Source of the DNA: Sympetrum striolatum
Lineage: Eukaryota; Arthropoda; Insecta; Odonata; Libellulidae
Direction: 5' to 3'
Length of the DNA: 64,000 bases
NCBI GenBank assembly: GCA_947579665.1
Contig: OX388350.1
Location: 34,691,393-34,755,392 of the forward strand
A program made the translations under genes and the position numbers. Each line of letters opens with the position of its first letter. Within the stretch, counting starts at the first letter, position 1. Under the pieces are notes generated by a model. That model searched no databases, was not told the origin of the DNA, and saw only the letters and a program-made list of their open reading frames with translations. Shown in pieces: positions 23,851 through 35,581 of the stretch.

Positions 23851-24020
23851 CTCTTTATGAATGTAAAATATGAAATTATGGCTGATAGCTGCAAAACCTC
23901 CTAGTAAATGGATGTGTTAGCATACCACAGAAGATCGAAAACTTATTAGAAGCTTAAGTGAACGTAATTACGGTTTCCGGTAAATATTAACTGTCATTTC
24001 GGTTAATATTTAAGATTATG

Positions 24021-24101
24021 TACACTCCTGGCCAAAATTAACGCAGCACCTCCCTAGCGATCCTTACGGCCGGTGCTGCGTTAATTTTGGCCAGGATTGT
24101 A
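24021..24101. mobile_element. 81-bp hairpin MITE M81, copy A
   Basis: The 30-bp arms begin TACACTCCTGGCCAAAATTA and end at GCAGCACC, and pair with one mismatch around a 21-bp asymmetric centre (TCCCTAGCGATCCTTACGGCC is 21 bases, of which the ends are TCCCTAG and ACGGCC). TA dinucleotides bound it. Two other near-identical copies lie at 26927-27007 and 32725-32806. The TTTTGGCCA-type end and TA target fit Tc1/mariner elements. Confidence 0.85.
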
Positions 24102-24105
24102 CATT

Positions 24106-24325
24106 TGATTTTTCAGATATTTTTGAGTTTCTGTCGAAATTTATTTGAAAATTTCTGTTCGAATTTACACATATTTTTGTATTTTTCAGAGTATTCTGTT
24201 GAATTTCCATAATTTTATGCGTTTCTGTTGAGATTTTTTTAAATGTTTGTTTGTATTTTTCTATTTCCATACATTTTTGTAATCTGAGTATTTTTTAAAT
24301 TTTATATTGCTCTATAAAAATCTAC
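24106..24325 (+). repeat. T-rich minisatellite repeat R3, copy 1
   Basis: Degenerate 30-45 bp units built on TTTCCATA, ATTTTTGTATTT and GTTTCTGTTG. It ends with TTGCTCTATAAAAATCTAC, which matches the end of the copy at 25555-25762. Confidence 0.6.
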
Positions 24326-24387
24326 TCAGACCAGATTAAATCATAATTATCATTTCATAGATCTATAAATTTTAATAAAAATTTAAT

Positions 24388-24553
24388 AAAATAAAGACAG
24401 TAATTTCCACATGAAATATTTTACTTCTCGATCGGTTTCAATTCTCGCGAGTTATCTTTAGGTTGAAGATTCATACTCTCGCGAATTATCTTCAGGTTTT
24501 TGGTTCAACCTGAAGTAAAAACTTTCATATGGAAATTACCACGTCTTCATTTT
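24388..24553. mobile_element. Foldback with TTTCCAC ends and hammerhead-like remnant
   Basis: The outer arms AAAATAAAGACAGTAATTTCC and their counterpart GGAAATTACCACGTCTTC form an inverted pair. Inside are two similar cores: GATCGGTTTCA with TCTCGCGAG and TTATCTTTAGG, and a second CTCTCGCGAATTATCTTCAGG. Read on the minus strand they recall the CTGANGA, stem, GAAACCG order of hammerheads, but with substitutions. Confidence 0.55.
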
Positions 24554-24895
24554 ATTTCATTAGGGCTTTCCACCAAGTCAAGCAAGAACACATGCATTGC
24601 ATTTAATAAAAAATATTATTATTTACCATAATCACGTAAAATAAAATAGCACAATACGTTTCTCAGTACTATTTCCAATACTATATACCAACTCGCAGCC
24701 CTAATTAAGAACATATCCTATTCAAATTTTACAGAAAGCGTATAGGTCTATCCAGAGCAGATAGACTCTGATAACGCGGCTGACACTTACTCCTTCACCG
24801 GATATATCCGGATTAGACAAGGGAAATCCCGGGATTAGATCACACAACTAAATCTCCGATGGTTTGGACGATTTCAGGTTAGCAACCCTGAATAT

Positions 24896-25554
24896 CTGCG
24901 GTAAATCCACTTCTTCTAACACCCCATAGCTCTCCGGCGCGATCCCCCCGTTTTCCCCACCCCGGCGAATGCCTCGCTTTCGAAATATATATCTCCGTTT
25001 TATTTTTTCCTCCATCTCGGCGAGTCCGCATCTCTCTTTCGATTTTTATTCCCCGAACCGTTTCGGGAGCGTCTGTTAAAAAAATTACAATGATGCGGAG
25101 GAACGAAGACGGAAATAAAAGAAATACTCGTCGGAGGACGAAAACTTTTTAAATGGTGTCCTTTTTAATTAAGAGCAGGCGGAAATGAATGACGCCCAGA
25201 TTAATCTGGGTCATATTTCTAGTCGATACGGATGTGTGACTGTTACGCGAGGCGAGCAGAGCGCATCTTTTGATCAATGAGATGGATTGGCAAAATCGTC
25301 GCGGTCGAATTGGGAGAGATGGCGTAGTTGTATTAATATCCTACTTTAATTTAAGTGTGGGAATTGCTACGAACTCTCGAGGAAGTAGGTTTGTAGCACG
25401 TAGGAGGACGAAAACCGTTTCGGTTTTATTCCTCACCGTTCGTTTGCTCTTGGGTAGTGGTACTAAAAATATAAGGGTCCGCCATCCGCTACGAAGGTTA
25501 TTTGCACCGCGATCAGTATCAGTTAGTAATCAGTATCTGTCACTATTCAGTCAG
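24896..25554. other. CpG-richer noncoding block
   Basis: Contains many CG dinucleotides and pyrimidine runs in an otherwise AT-rich region. A plus-strand frame (25270-25665) runs into the minisatellite and lacks recognisable domains. It could be regulatory or an old repeat. Confidence 0.35.
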
Positions 25555-25762
25555 CTATCAGTGTTTTCTATTTTTGTATTTCCATATATTTTTGCGTTTC
25601 TCAATGCACTCTTTTGCTCTTTTGATTTTCCATATATTTTTGTATTTCTCAATGCACTCTTTTGATTTTCCATATATTTTTGTATTTCTGTCGTGAATTT
25701 GTTCTACTCTGCGCATTTTTGTATTTTGTGTTGCTCTATGGGAATCTACCTGGTGCATAACG
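25555..25762 (+). repeat. T-rich minisatellite repeat R3, copy 2
   Basis: Three units starting TTTCCATATATTTTTG, spaced about 49 and 40 bp and separated by TCTCAATGCACTC. It ends TTGCTCTATGGGAATCTAC like copy 1. The repeats explain the overlapping open frames on both strands. Confidence 0.75.
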
Positions 25763-26926
25763 AATTATTATTATTATTATCAATTGAAATTTAATTAGAT
25801 TAAACCGATTACTTGCTCTTCATCAGAAATTTACCTTTCATCTACACTCTAGCTGATGGTCTACGTTCTTCCATTTAAGTTTTGGATGTATTCATCCGAA
25901 TTTCGAGCGTAAAAAAGGTTTATTTTCACAAAAAAATCATACTTTACATTTAGCAATCTTCGTTCAGTAGATTATCAACTACACCGCAAATACGAATCAT
26001 TATCTTTAATATGTACGAGTAAAACAAATCGTATTTACGATTTCCTCCATAAAATATGAACATGAAGTTTGCAAACTTAATTGCGATAAATTGTGTTTTG
26101 TTCTCAGACAATGAAGTACCTGAAAGTACAGAATCACAGCTGCTAGACAACAATATTTGCCTGAGACTTGTTACATATTAGGCGAAAATGAACCTAGATT
26201 GCGGCGAAGAGACAAGCGCGATGTTACTCTTCTCGAGTTTTAGAACATCTCTCTACTTGTTTATACCATCTTGGTTTATAAACGTCTTTCATGTTTATAT
26301 CATTCTTGGTCACGTGATGCCGCTGCTGCACGTGCAACGTGGCGGCCATTCGAACTTCAATAGGCTTTTGCAGTCGCCAGAAAGTAACTAAATATACTGT
26401 ATAAACTTCTTCAATGAAATAAAAATTAAAGCTTTTCTGTAAACAGATTTCATCGCCTCCTAATATATCCTTCATATCCTGATTGTAGTTTAGTGCTTTT
26501 CTTTTACTTTTTGGAATTTAAATTAAGTCGTCAAAATGTGGGTTATCGATAACTGCACGTTTGTTTTTGGCTGATTGCTTAAAACGTTAAAGTAAATTAC
26601 GAAAGTTCAGCAGCTATGAGTTATATATGATACATTAAATAAGTATCTTTTAATGCCTATGATATATAAATGATTATAATTGAGAATAATTAATCCTAAA
26701 ATGTACTATTTTAAAAACAAAATATTAGTATTATAGTGCTTTTTCTAACAAACAAAAGCCTTCTGAATGAATTTTTTAAAAGAACAATGAATTCGGATAT
26801 AAGCATCACATAATGAATAGCCAAACTAAAATTCTAAAAATAAATTCAAGTATCAAAATTCAAAATCTTCAAATGTCATATATACGAGTATTCAAGAACG
26901 AAGAAAAGAAAAAATCACAATTAATG
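25763..26926. other. Unannotated AT-rich DNA
   Basis: Short frames on both strands at 26190-26475 overlap and have no recognisable features. Confidence 0.4.
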
Positions 26927-27007
26927 TAAACTCCTGGCCAAAATTAACGCAGCACCGGCCGTAAGGATCGCTAGGGAGGTGCTGCGTTAATTTTGGCCAG
27001 GAGTGTA
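26927..27007. mobile_element. 81-bp hairpin MITE M81, copy B (inverted)
   Basis: Same arms as copy A, but the asymmetric centre is in reverse complement (GGCCGTAAGGATCGCTAGGGA is 21 bases; ends GGCCGT and TAGGGA), so the element sits in the opposite orientation. It is bounded by TA. Confidence 0.85.
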
Positions 27008-29999
27008 CTTATGCCTATCACAGGAAGAGGTGACTGATATTGAAGTAGAGTAGTACAAATGATTCCCCATGAAAATTATAATTAAATTAACTTAATTAGT
27101 TGTTTTATAGCCACCAATTCAGCTGCCCTTCCACCAGAAAGAGCAAAATAACGTTAGAAATTCAGCAAAAAGAAGGGAACCTGCCCTGAAATTCACTTTC
27201 CGTTTCATGAGTTTCCTGCGACAAAGAAAAGTTAATCTTTAACGATAATCATTCCCGAAAGCCCCAAAAGGCACATATCGTTCCCAATTTCCGGTATATA
27301 CGAAAACAAATTCGGATACAGGAAATTCCGAGGAATATTAACCGTCCCATGCGACAATCCTTTAAAGTGAACAGGACAGATAACGAATAAAGATATCATC
27401 AGGGTCATCATGCTCTGATCTATCTTGCAACCCTCCCGTAAATTGAGTGCCGTTCCATTTTCGCGCCAGCATCTCTGAACATATCCTCTGAAAATATCTT
27501 TCTAATCCCACACAGCACCGCCCCACAATGCCCATTTTCTCTTCAATTACTCTCAACCCACGCGTCTAACACAACAGCAAACATTCCTCCGCCAACATGT
27601 CCCTTACCTCCCTCGTTGATTCCACTCCGTGGGTGTTTTTCTGCAGTGGAATCTTTTTCCCTCTATGACGACAAAACATCAACTGCTTCTCCATTCCTAG
27701 AAGTACTTATACATACATTTTTTCTCTGATGCTGGCGCATGACATCTTTCTTGCTCTATTAACTGGGGCATTTTCCCACTCGGTGCATTTTGTATCTTAC
27801 TGTTTCTTTATGACGTTATCACAGCTAACGCTATCACAGTTATCACAGCACAGTTGACAGCGGAATATATTTTAGCTATATGGCATTGTATAAAAATGTG
27901 AAAGTGTTAAAAAATAAGCTTAAGTCATATGGTATGTCGTTTATTATAATGGTTTATTATAATGGCTCATAGCGTTCTCCTCTATAATATTATCTTGAAT
28001 TCTATTAGTTATTACTCAATCAATCTACATTTATGTATGATACTATATGGATATTCTACCGTATACTGTTGCTTATTTGACTGAAACGATGGTTAAATAC
28101 ATATTAAGAATTAATTGAGCAGTGAAATTACCCCTGCTTCAGAAGAATATCAAATTCAATTGTAATGAAGAGCAATTTCTTCAGGTGAAAAAACGATTAT
28201 TGAAGCTACAGGAATTTATCGGAAGAATTGAAAGAAAGACCAGCATAACAGAAGTAAAAAGAGGTAGAATGGGTCAATAAAGTTAAACATTTAATCTTGT
28301 TGGACAGAGGAGGCAATGAAGAAAAGGAATCATTCGTCCTGAATACACCAAAAGACAATAACAAAAAATGAGATCGTAGCAGGTCGAAGACAGCCAAGGA
28401 AATCCAAAAGGCGTCTTTCCATGCTCTATCTCAAGATTAAGTGGAGACGACAATGCCGGAGAATGGAAAATTTTTATTTGCTTCTTAGAAAACTGAAGAA
28501 GAAGCACTTGTACAAATAGCGGAGGAGTATTCTATTATACGGAGAGCATGACTGAGGGGAAATAATCTTAAGGTCGAAAAGTCTGATAAGCCTGAGAAAC
28601 TCTACGGTGCTAAGGCAAACCTATTAAAACCGAGGATCGCGAATAGAAATTCTCGATGTCTTCAGTAGAAGAAGTTTGCCATTAAAAAATCCACATCATT
28701 TTAGATAACGACTGTGGAAATCGCCTTGTTTGAAATTTGATAAGAGTACTTTACGAAAGAACAAATATGACTGAAGTTTGACATTCGATAGCTTTAAGAT
28801 ATGAGTCGAAGGAGCAAGCTTATTCAAATATTTCCTCAATAACTAGAAACATAAAACAGTAATTGATTTTAAAAATAATGAATAAAAATGTAATAAATTA
28901 TGATTTGAAGTAGAATGATCATCATTATAAATTAGTCAGCAATTATGAATGGGTTAAGATTTGCAGTAAGATATCTTTAAGGATGAATCTATAAGCCTAA
29001 ATTGATGGAAAATTGAATCGATCTAACAATATTGAGGCATAACTGAAAAATAAATTAACTTACTTTCAATTCTCAATTCAAATGGAATGAAATTTGGAAC
29101 AGCCTTAAGCTAAAAGTGTTTTGAGAAGACATGAATTTAATTTAACATATTATTTGTCCGACTAATTTAGTAAAGTTTTTAATAGTTTCGTATTAAAAAA
29201 AATCAAATTAGTGAACTTTTGTGAATTAAAATAATTTATACCCCTGCATATGGTAATCGGTTTGATTTTTCTCCCAAATAATGGCTAACGTTGGACACCC
29301 TGAGTTTACATGTCTTCCAGATCTTTTTTATACATAAAGAAAGCCACTATAAATTAATAAAGTATAATGCTACATTAATTATAGGATATCTTATATTAGG
29401 GTGAGCAAAACAATTACCTTCGACATCCAAGAAATTGTGATTACTACTTAACACAATAGGAACATCAAATTATCGTTATCGTATAAGAGCCAACCACAAA
29501 CCCCAACTATACATTCGAGAATTACATAAATAAGTAACAATACTGAATGGGATATTGCTATAAAATATATAAAACTCTATTACTATACATTCACATGTTA
29601 AATATTCGCTTTGAATCTAAAATAAATGAAAATCCTAGAGTAAATATTGAAACCACCTTTATATATTAAGATTTATTTTTTTCTATTATTTATAAACTAA
29701 TTACTGTTGGTTATTTTTTAGATGGCATGTACTGATGATTATTCCTTATTATTTGTGACGAAATGTAATGATTGATGTACGGAGTTGTATTGATCTTGCC
29801 ATCGAACCTTCGTCCAATTGTAACGTATTTATCATTTAATAATCTTTATTAAACAAAGCTTGATGCGTAAGTATGTTCAAAATACCTTTGTGATTATACT
29901 TATATTCGCATATGATACTCATCAACCTCTTAGAGAAAGAATAAAAACCGAAATAATAAATGTTTCCCAGGAATGGATATGATATTTTATTTCATAGGT
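27008..29999. other. Unannotated AT-rich DNA
   Basis: No gene supported. A block near 27625-27665 (GTGGGTGTTTTTCTGCAGTG) recurs in similar form near 39685-39725, perhaps an old repeat. A short ATCACAG-based repeat lies near 27820-27850. Confidence 0.4.
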
Positions 30000-32724
30000 T
30001 TGTAGCAAGGAAAGATAGATGCTCTATAAATAATAATATAAGGGACTCGTTATTCCTTTACAGATGATGCAAATCTCAACCATCCCACCAATACTTACAG
30101 AGACTATTGGAAAAATATAAGCGAAAGTAAACAGTTATTGAATCGGTGGATACACCTTTTCACAGATTCTTGAGGCTTCTTTACCCTTTTGTTACTCCTT
30201 TTTGGCAGCCTATCTCTTTTCCTTTCCTCCTTTCCCTGTCTTTATCACCCTCCTTATCGATTCAGCATCCTTTTCCACTCTCTTGGTCTCCGTAATCTGT
30301 CGAATTCCCAATCTTCGCCACTTCTGTTTCCTCTTCACGTCTTATTCTCTCCTCCAATCAGATTAACTTTCGAGCCCTTTCCTTCCTACGTTTCCTACAG
30401 GATCAAAGTCCAGTCCTAATTTTCTTCATGGCGTTGCATCATTTTACCTTCCTCTACCTCTTACTTTTTAATTATACTTTTCTCAACTTTATTTGGAAGG
30501 ATTAAAATATTTTCTATCCCATTAGGATTTTCACTTGACTAATGTTAGAATTTGAATTTTCATTATGATTATTCTTTTTATTCATAAAAATAAATAATTA
30601 TTTCTCGACTTAATAACATTTAACCGTTAATTTCCTGAAAACATTTGTTCGAGTTAGAAATACCACTTGAATCCTCCAAATTTTGTATTTGCACTATGAT
30701 ACCATACCATAAAAATGAATTTAGTGGCTCGATCAAAACTTAGGAATAATTTAGTTATTTAAAATTACGATTCATCATAATTATAATTATTTAAGGCTTT
30801 TTCGAGAAATTTCGAACGCTGCCTTATTCTTTCCTTTAATTCTAGATTATTCTCAACCTAGAATTCTCCAAACTTGCTGAAGTAGTGTATTTGGAAATCT
30901 CTTATTGGCTTTTACAGTTAATCATGAACAACCAATGAAGTTCTTCATAAATCAATGAGATCTTAACCGTTTACATTGATAATTCCAATTCATAATATAT
31001 CCATTCACTAATGCATGACCAATACAAATTTACAGTGCATCCTTAGTTGTCATTCTAATATCCTTCCGAATTGAATTAGGTTCAAAATAATTACGCTATT
31101 TTTAAGTATATAATCCTTTAATTTATAGCCACTTTCCACTTTACCTTCTATCACATTATGTTACGGTAATATCAGTCCAAAGTTATTTTTACAGAATAAA
31201 ACCGAAGTTTCTATAAAATGGAATAGAATATAAATTACGTCTCCTTAAAGGCTAAGAGTAACATAATAGCCGAAATTATGGCTGAAAGTTGCCGAAAGAT
31301 TCAAGGAGTAATGGCAGTAGATTACACAATATTGACGAAACAACAAAGTCATGCAAAACCACGTAAAGATTAAATTAAAAGTAATTCATTGTAAATTGAA
31401 AAGTTATTTGCATTGATTTTTAAATAAATCGCGGAAAATTCATATAAAATATTCTATACTTATATAATACCTATACAATATACCCTTACGATAACTTTTG
31501 TTAATCTTCAATAAAGATTGAAAAGCCTCCTCGAAAGCTTTTCCATCAGAATCATACTTAAAAATAATAGCGAAATCAGTTCTTACCCACTTTGCAGAGT
31601 ATAGATGTTAAATGTTAAATAGATGTTAAATGTAAACCATGTAAACGAAACCGTAATTACAAAAAACATTCAGTGCCTTGGAATTTATGGATATGAACTA
31701 AAGTAGCAATGTAGATCATAAAGAAGTAAGAAAAAATCAAGGACTAAACGGCATCATTAAACTTAGTAAAATATAGGAAACGAATAAAGATATTCAACGG
31801 GAAAGGTTTCTACCAGAGGGAGGAGTGCTTGACCAAAGCGGTTACTGAAGTGTGGGAGTGAAAGAATCGGAAGGCAATGGGAAGATAAGGGTTTCGGCGA
31901 TAGCGTGGGTTTACCGGGAGATTCATCAAGATCTCCGGAGTAAAGAAAATAAGGAAAGCCCTTCGTTTCGCCTGAATAACAGATCTGCCGAAAAAGAAGA
32001 TAAATAGTGACAATGATCAATACCTAACTTGTGCACAACAGTCCACCATGCGTTATAAACAGTTTACACTGCATAAGTATTCCTTCACAGGCACAGTTTT
32101 AAAATTAAACTCATGATGACAAAGTACTGATTTTAGATAAGTTTACAGATTCTATTAAGCGTTGTAATAATACAAATACTGTGAAATTACTCAGTACAGC
32201 AGAAACTCAACATTCAGGAAAGACACGTTTCCAATATCCTCACAAATTTTGAATTCAGGCTCTGATATTTTAATCTCATCATGAATACCGCGCTTCCTTT
32301 AGTATCCTACTATTTCCCAGTGTAGCCATAATTGTCTCCATTGTGATGGAATATATATATATATGCATTTGAAAAAGTTAAATAGATTTAAAAATGTAAT
32401 ATGGGAGGCCCTTGAATTCATAGGTCACATTAAATTCATGTCATTTTCACGATAAAATTACATATTGACATACGTAAACATTTTATATTTGCGCACAGAT
32501 GTTCCGCAACCTTTGTAAGATATTTTTTTTCAGATGAGTAACTTAAGGAGTTTTATAATATTCAAACTTTGTTAAGCACGACTGTAAATACAATGGTATT
32601 TTACAGCCTTCAAGTGATGTATATTTCTAGTAAATATTTCTGGTATTTTAAAATTAATCGAATGTCAATTTTCAGAGTTTTGTAAATTCCTGTTTTTTAT
32701 ACTATGCATGTCTTGGTGTACAAG
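30000..32724. other. Unannotated AT-rich DNA with a pyrimidine-rich patch
   Basis: A C/T-rich stretch at about 30180-30420 yields a Ser/Leu/Phe-rich frame of no protein character. A small tandem of ATAGATGTTAAATG lies near 31600-31635. The rest is featureless. Confidence 0.4.
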
Positions 32725-32806
32725 TACACTCCTGGCCAAAATTAACGCAGCACCTCCCTAGCGATCCTTACGGCTGGTGCTGCGTTAATTTTTGGCCAGG
32801 ACTGTA
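32725..32806. mobile_element. 81-bp hairpin MITE M81, copy C
   Basis: Third copy, in the same orientation as copy A, 82 bp because of one extra T in the right arm. It is bounded by TA. Confidence 0.85.
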
Positions 32807-32941
32807 CAAGGGCGTTTTGCAACTTTCGAGTAAGAAGTACTTCAGATAAATAGTTTTGTTTTTTTTTTATATACGAATTTACACCATGTGTGACTGCTAA
32901 TAAGGGGTATGCCTCAAAACTTCCCAGTAATAATTCTATCG

Positions 32942-33033
32942 TGAAAGCGGTCCCGGGTTCGATTCCCGGTGGGAGCCAATGTGCGAAATGACCTAAGCTG
33001 TCGAAGCACTTTTAACAATACTACTACTACTAC
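32942..33033 (+). mobile_element. 5'-truncated SINE S1 with 13-bp target duplication
   Basis: Keeps only the last third of the tRNA-like head (GTGAAAGCGG, B-box GGGTTCGATTCC, GGGAGCC), then the tail AATGTGCGAAATGACCTAAG and (CTA)n. Direct repeats AATAATTCTATCG at 32929-32941 and 33034-33046 flank it. 5' truncation with a target duplication is the signature of target-primed reverse transcription. Confidence 0.85.
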
Positions 33034-33263
33034 AATAATTCTATCGAATAAAAAATGACATTACTTTTTAAGTACGAAAAATCTAGGATAGAAATAAAAT
33101 CACTAAGTACTTCCTCGAATCTGAATTCACCTGACAATGGACAGAATTATCCGAAACTGGTCATACCATTAAGGTTAAAATGTAACATTGACTAAGTGAT
33201 TGTAATTCCAACCTGTTATGGTAATCTACAGCGTTAAGGCTTCATCCATATATTATAAATAAT

Positions 33264-33835
33264 CTACAATATGTCTCCAATACCTGTACCCTGTATTGAA
33301 CCACTGATTTCCAGGACGTTGACTTGGCGGTATACCATTATCGAATGGCTCCAAATATTTGCTGAGTTTTTCCACCAAATTGCCTCTCCTGGAACCGTGA
33401 AGCACTTCCCACCTTCCTTGCCGATTCTCACCTGTCTTATATTCCGACTTTCCTTTTTCCATACACCTCTCTTTCCTTCTCTCCGAAAGGCATCCGAATA
33501 CCTTCCCGTAACTCTACCCTTGTTTTCCCATTCTCCGCCCCCTTGTCTTATATTTACCCACCAATCATCCCAGCCGATTCCCATGTCCTCCGCTTTGATC
33601 TCCCCCATTTCTTTCCTAAGCGCTAAAGCCTCTTGGCGGGTCATTTAATCCCTCTCAGTTCGCTAAGACCGTTACGGATGTGCGGGATTCCGTCGGAAAT
33701 ACCATTTACCTCAGTCTCCCGCCCTTTATTGGTCCATTCACCGATTTCCCCGCCCTAATCCGAATTTCGCCGAATCAATTTTTAGGGGTCGAAATGAACG
33801 TGACCGTTAGATCTGGAAAATAGAAAGGCTAGCTC
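33264..33835 (-). other. GC-richer block with a 126-residue minus-strand frame
   Basis: A minus-strand frame (33264-33644) begins MTRQEALALRKEMGEIKAE and is rich in Gly, Arg, Lys and Trp. The plus strand is also open over the same span, which argues for composition rather than selection. I recognise no domain. Possible explanations are a decayed retroelement ORF1, an exon fragment or a CpG-rich regulatory region. The upstream part (33645-33835) has several CG dinucleotides and ATTGG/CCAAT-like boxes. Confidence 0.25.
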
Positions 33836-34547
33836 GGACGAGGTGGTTTGTGTTAACTCGTTTCCCGCCAATAGGCTCACGTTTTTCGTACTCAGAATTG
33901 ATATTTTCTATAATCTCAGTCTATTTCAATACCGATATCCTTTGACATATAACCCAAGGTCTTCAGACCTAACTTCGTCGAACGACATTTTTCTCCTCTT
34001 ATTACTTTATTGCTTTATTAATCGGACATCCTGTTCAATGGCCAAAAACATAGTGCAAAGCATAGTAGAAAAATATTTTATGAACATAACATAGCCAAAA
34101 GATACAAAATCTTGTCTGGCTATAAAGAGATAATTAAATGCATTAAAAAATGTGTAGAATATAATAAAAGGGAGAAAATAAGTATACGGAACATAAGAAT
34201 AAAACAGTAAATACAACTTTTAAAAGACAAAATATAAATTAAAATATAATCACCAAAATGACTATATGATTCATCTTTGGAGGGATTTACACAATCCAAT
34301 AAACATACAAATACAATACAATCAAATAGTAATGCAATCAGATATTTGTATTCAAATATTTATATACATTTTTACAGAGTAGGAAAAACAAAGGAGTGAA
34401 ATTTTTATCCATACAAGTACAATTATTTTATGCTATCAAAAAAATTATTTTAACCTATCTAACAATAATATGATTTTCTTTTTTTGTCCAAGGTCTACTT
34501 TTTCTACTAATGATCTGATTTCAGTAAATTTAAATAAATAACAACCA
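33836..34547. other. Unannotated AT-rich DNA
   Basis: Nothing recognised. Confidence 0.4.
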
Positions 34548-34806
34548 TACTTAGAATTTTCCACAGGAATTTATTATATTAAATATATTATATTAAATAC
34601 CTATATTATATTATGAATATATTAAAATTTACCGGTTTCGATCTTACGATCATCTTCAGGTCTAATATGTTTCAAGTATACAAACATTTTATAAAGTACA
34701 TAAAAAGTATTTAAAGTATATTAAAAGTATAATGTCTAAAGACGGGAAGATGATAGTAAGATCGAAACCGGCCGTTTCAATAAATTTCCGTGGAAAATAC
34801 TAAGTT
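34548..34806. mobile_element. Foldback with paired Penelope-type ends and hammerhead-like core
   Basis: The outer arms ACTTAGAATTTTCCAC and GTGGAAAATACTAAGT are inverted repeats. Inside each arm is a GATCGAAACCGG motif, inverted relative to the other. The minus-strand motif at 34631-34659 has CTGAAGA (consensus CUGANGA), one extra base, a GATC-GTAA-GATC stem-loop, GAAA and the ACCGGT palindrome. The plus-strand one (about 34746-34776) has lost the CTGA part. Stem I does not pair. It is noncoding and probably derived from the ends of a Penelope-like element. Confidence 0.6.
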
Positions 34807-35581
34807 TAGATGTAATTTATCCGATATCTTTGGGAAAACAACTTTAATATTTTCTAAAACATTCATCGATATTCGAGGAAAAAAGACGATGACATTAAGA
34901 AAAGTTAAACAGTCTACTAGTAAAAGTCTTCGAACCTTTCCCAAAAAAATAAGTTTTCTCGCTAATTTTAAGCAAAATAAGTCACGAGTAAACCAGCTGA
35001 TTATAAAATGTAAGAATAGTAAGAGATTGTCTGGTACGGATGGAATTGCGGAAAAAACTGGGTGTCCTACTTTAGCCGTGAAGGCCTATACGTAACCCCA
35101 ATAATAATAATGCCTTTTTTATTTTTTAAATGAGTTTCTTCTTACACCAAACCATTGACATTTATAGTTGAGTGATGTACAGCGGAGATTGATAACCGGG
35201 ATTACTATGGTAGCTGTGAAAGACTATAAGGAACCCTGAAAAAACTTGTATGATAAATATAGGATGTAAAGACATATGTATTTTATTAAAAATATTGTTA
35301 TATCTAGATGATATAAGTTCTGTGATAGTCATTATTGTTGAATTCCTAGTAATTAGTCTTGTTCAATAATATATAGATAGTATTATAGATAGTATTGTAG
35401 AATTTACGTATTGATGCATATCTTTATTTTATAACGTCAACACCGGCCTATCATTTCTACTATAACACCAAATTTTTAATTATGTGTTATACATACAAAT
35501 CGTCTTAATGCTGGTTTAAGGTAACCATAATTTCGTGTTTAAACTTTATCCATTTACAAAGCTCTACTTGTAATGATCAAC
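34807..35581. other. Unannotated AT-rich DNA
   Basis: A basic plus-strand frame (34790-35095) starts inside the foldback and has no recognised domain. I do not support it as a gene. Confidence 0.35.

Larger units (their letters stand above)
23851..24895 (+). repeat. Tandem segmental duplication, unit 2
   Basis: Second unit of the duplication. It is longer because an 81-bp hairpin MITE, a T-rich minisatellite repeat and a foldback element lie inside it, so those insertions postdate the duplication. Confidence 0.65.

Noticed and set aside
25270..25758. Three overlapping open frames on both strands
   Set aside because: They are generated by the tandem TTTCCATATATTTTTG units and carry repeated peptide segments without protein character.
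28200..28640. Possible decayed coding sequence on the plus strand (patches such as GDDNAGEWKIF)
   Set aside because: Too many stops and frame changes, and no motif strong enough to name a family.
29720..29765. CTGATGA ... GACGAAATG on the plus strand
   Set aside because: No complementary stem II between the boxes.
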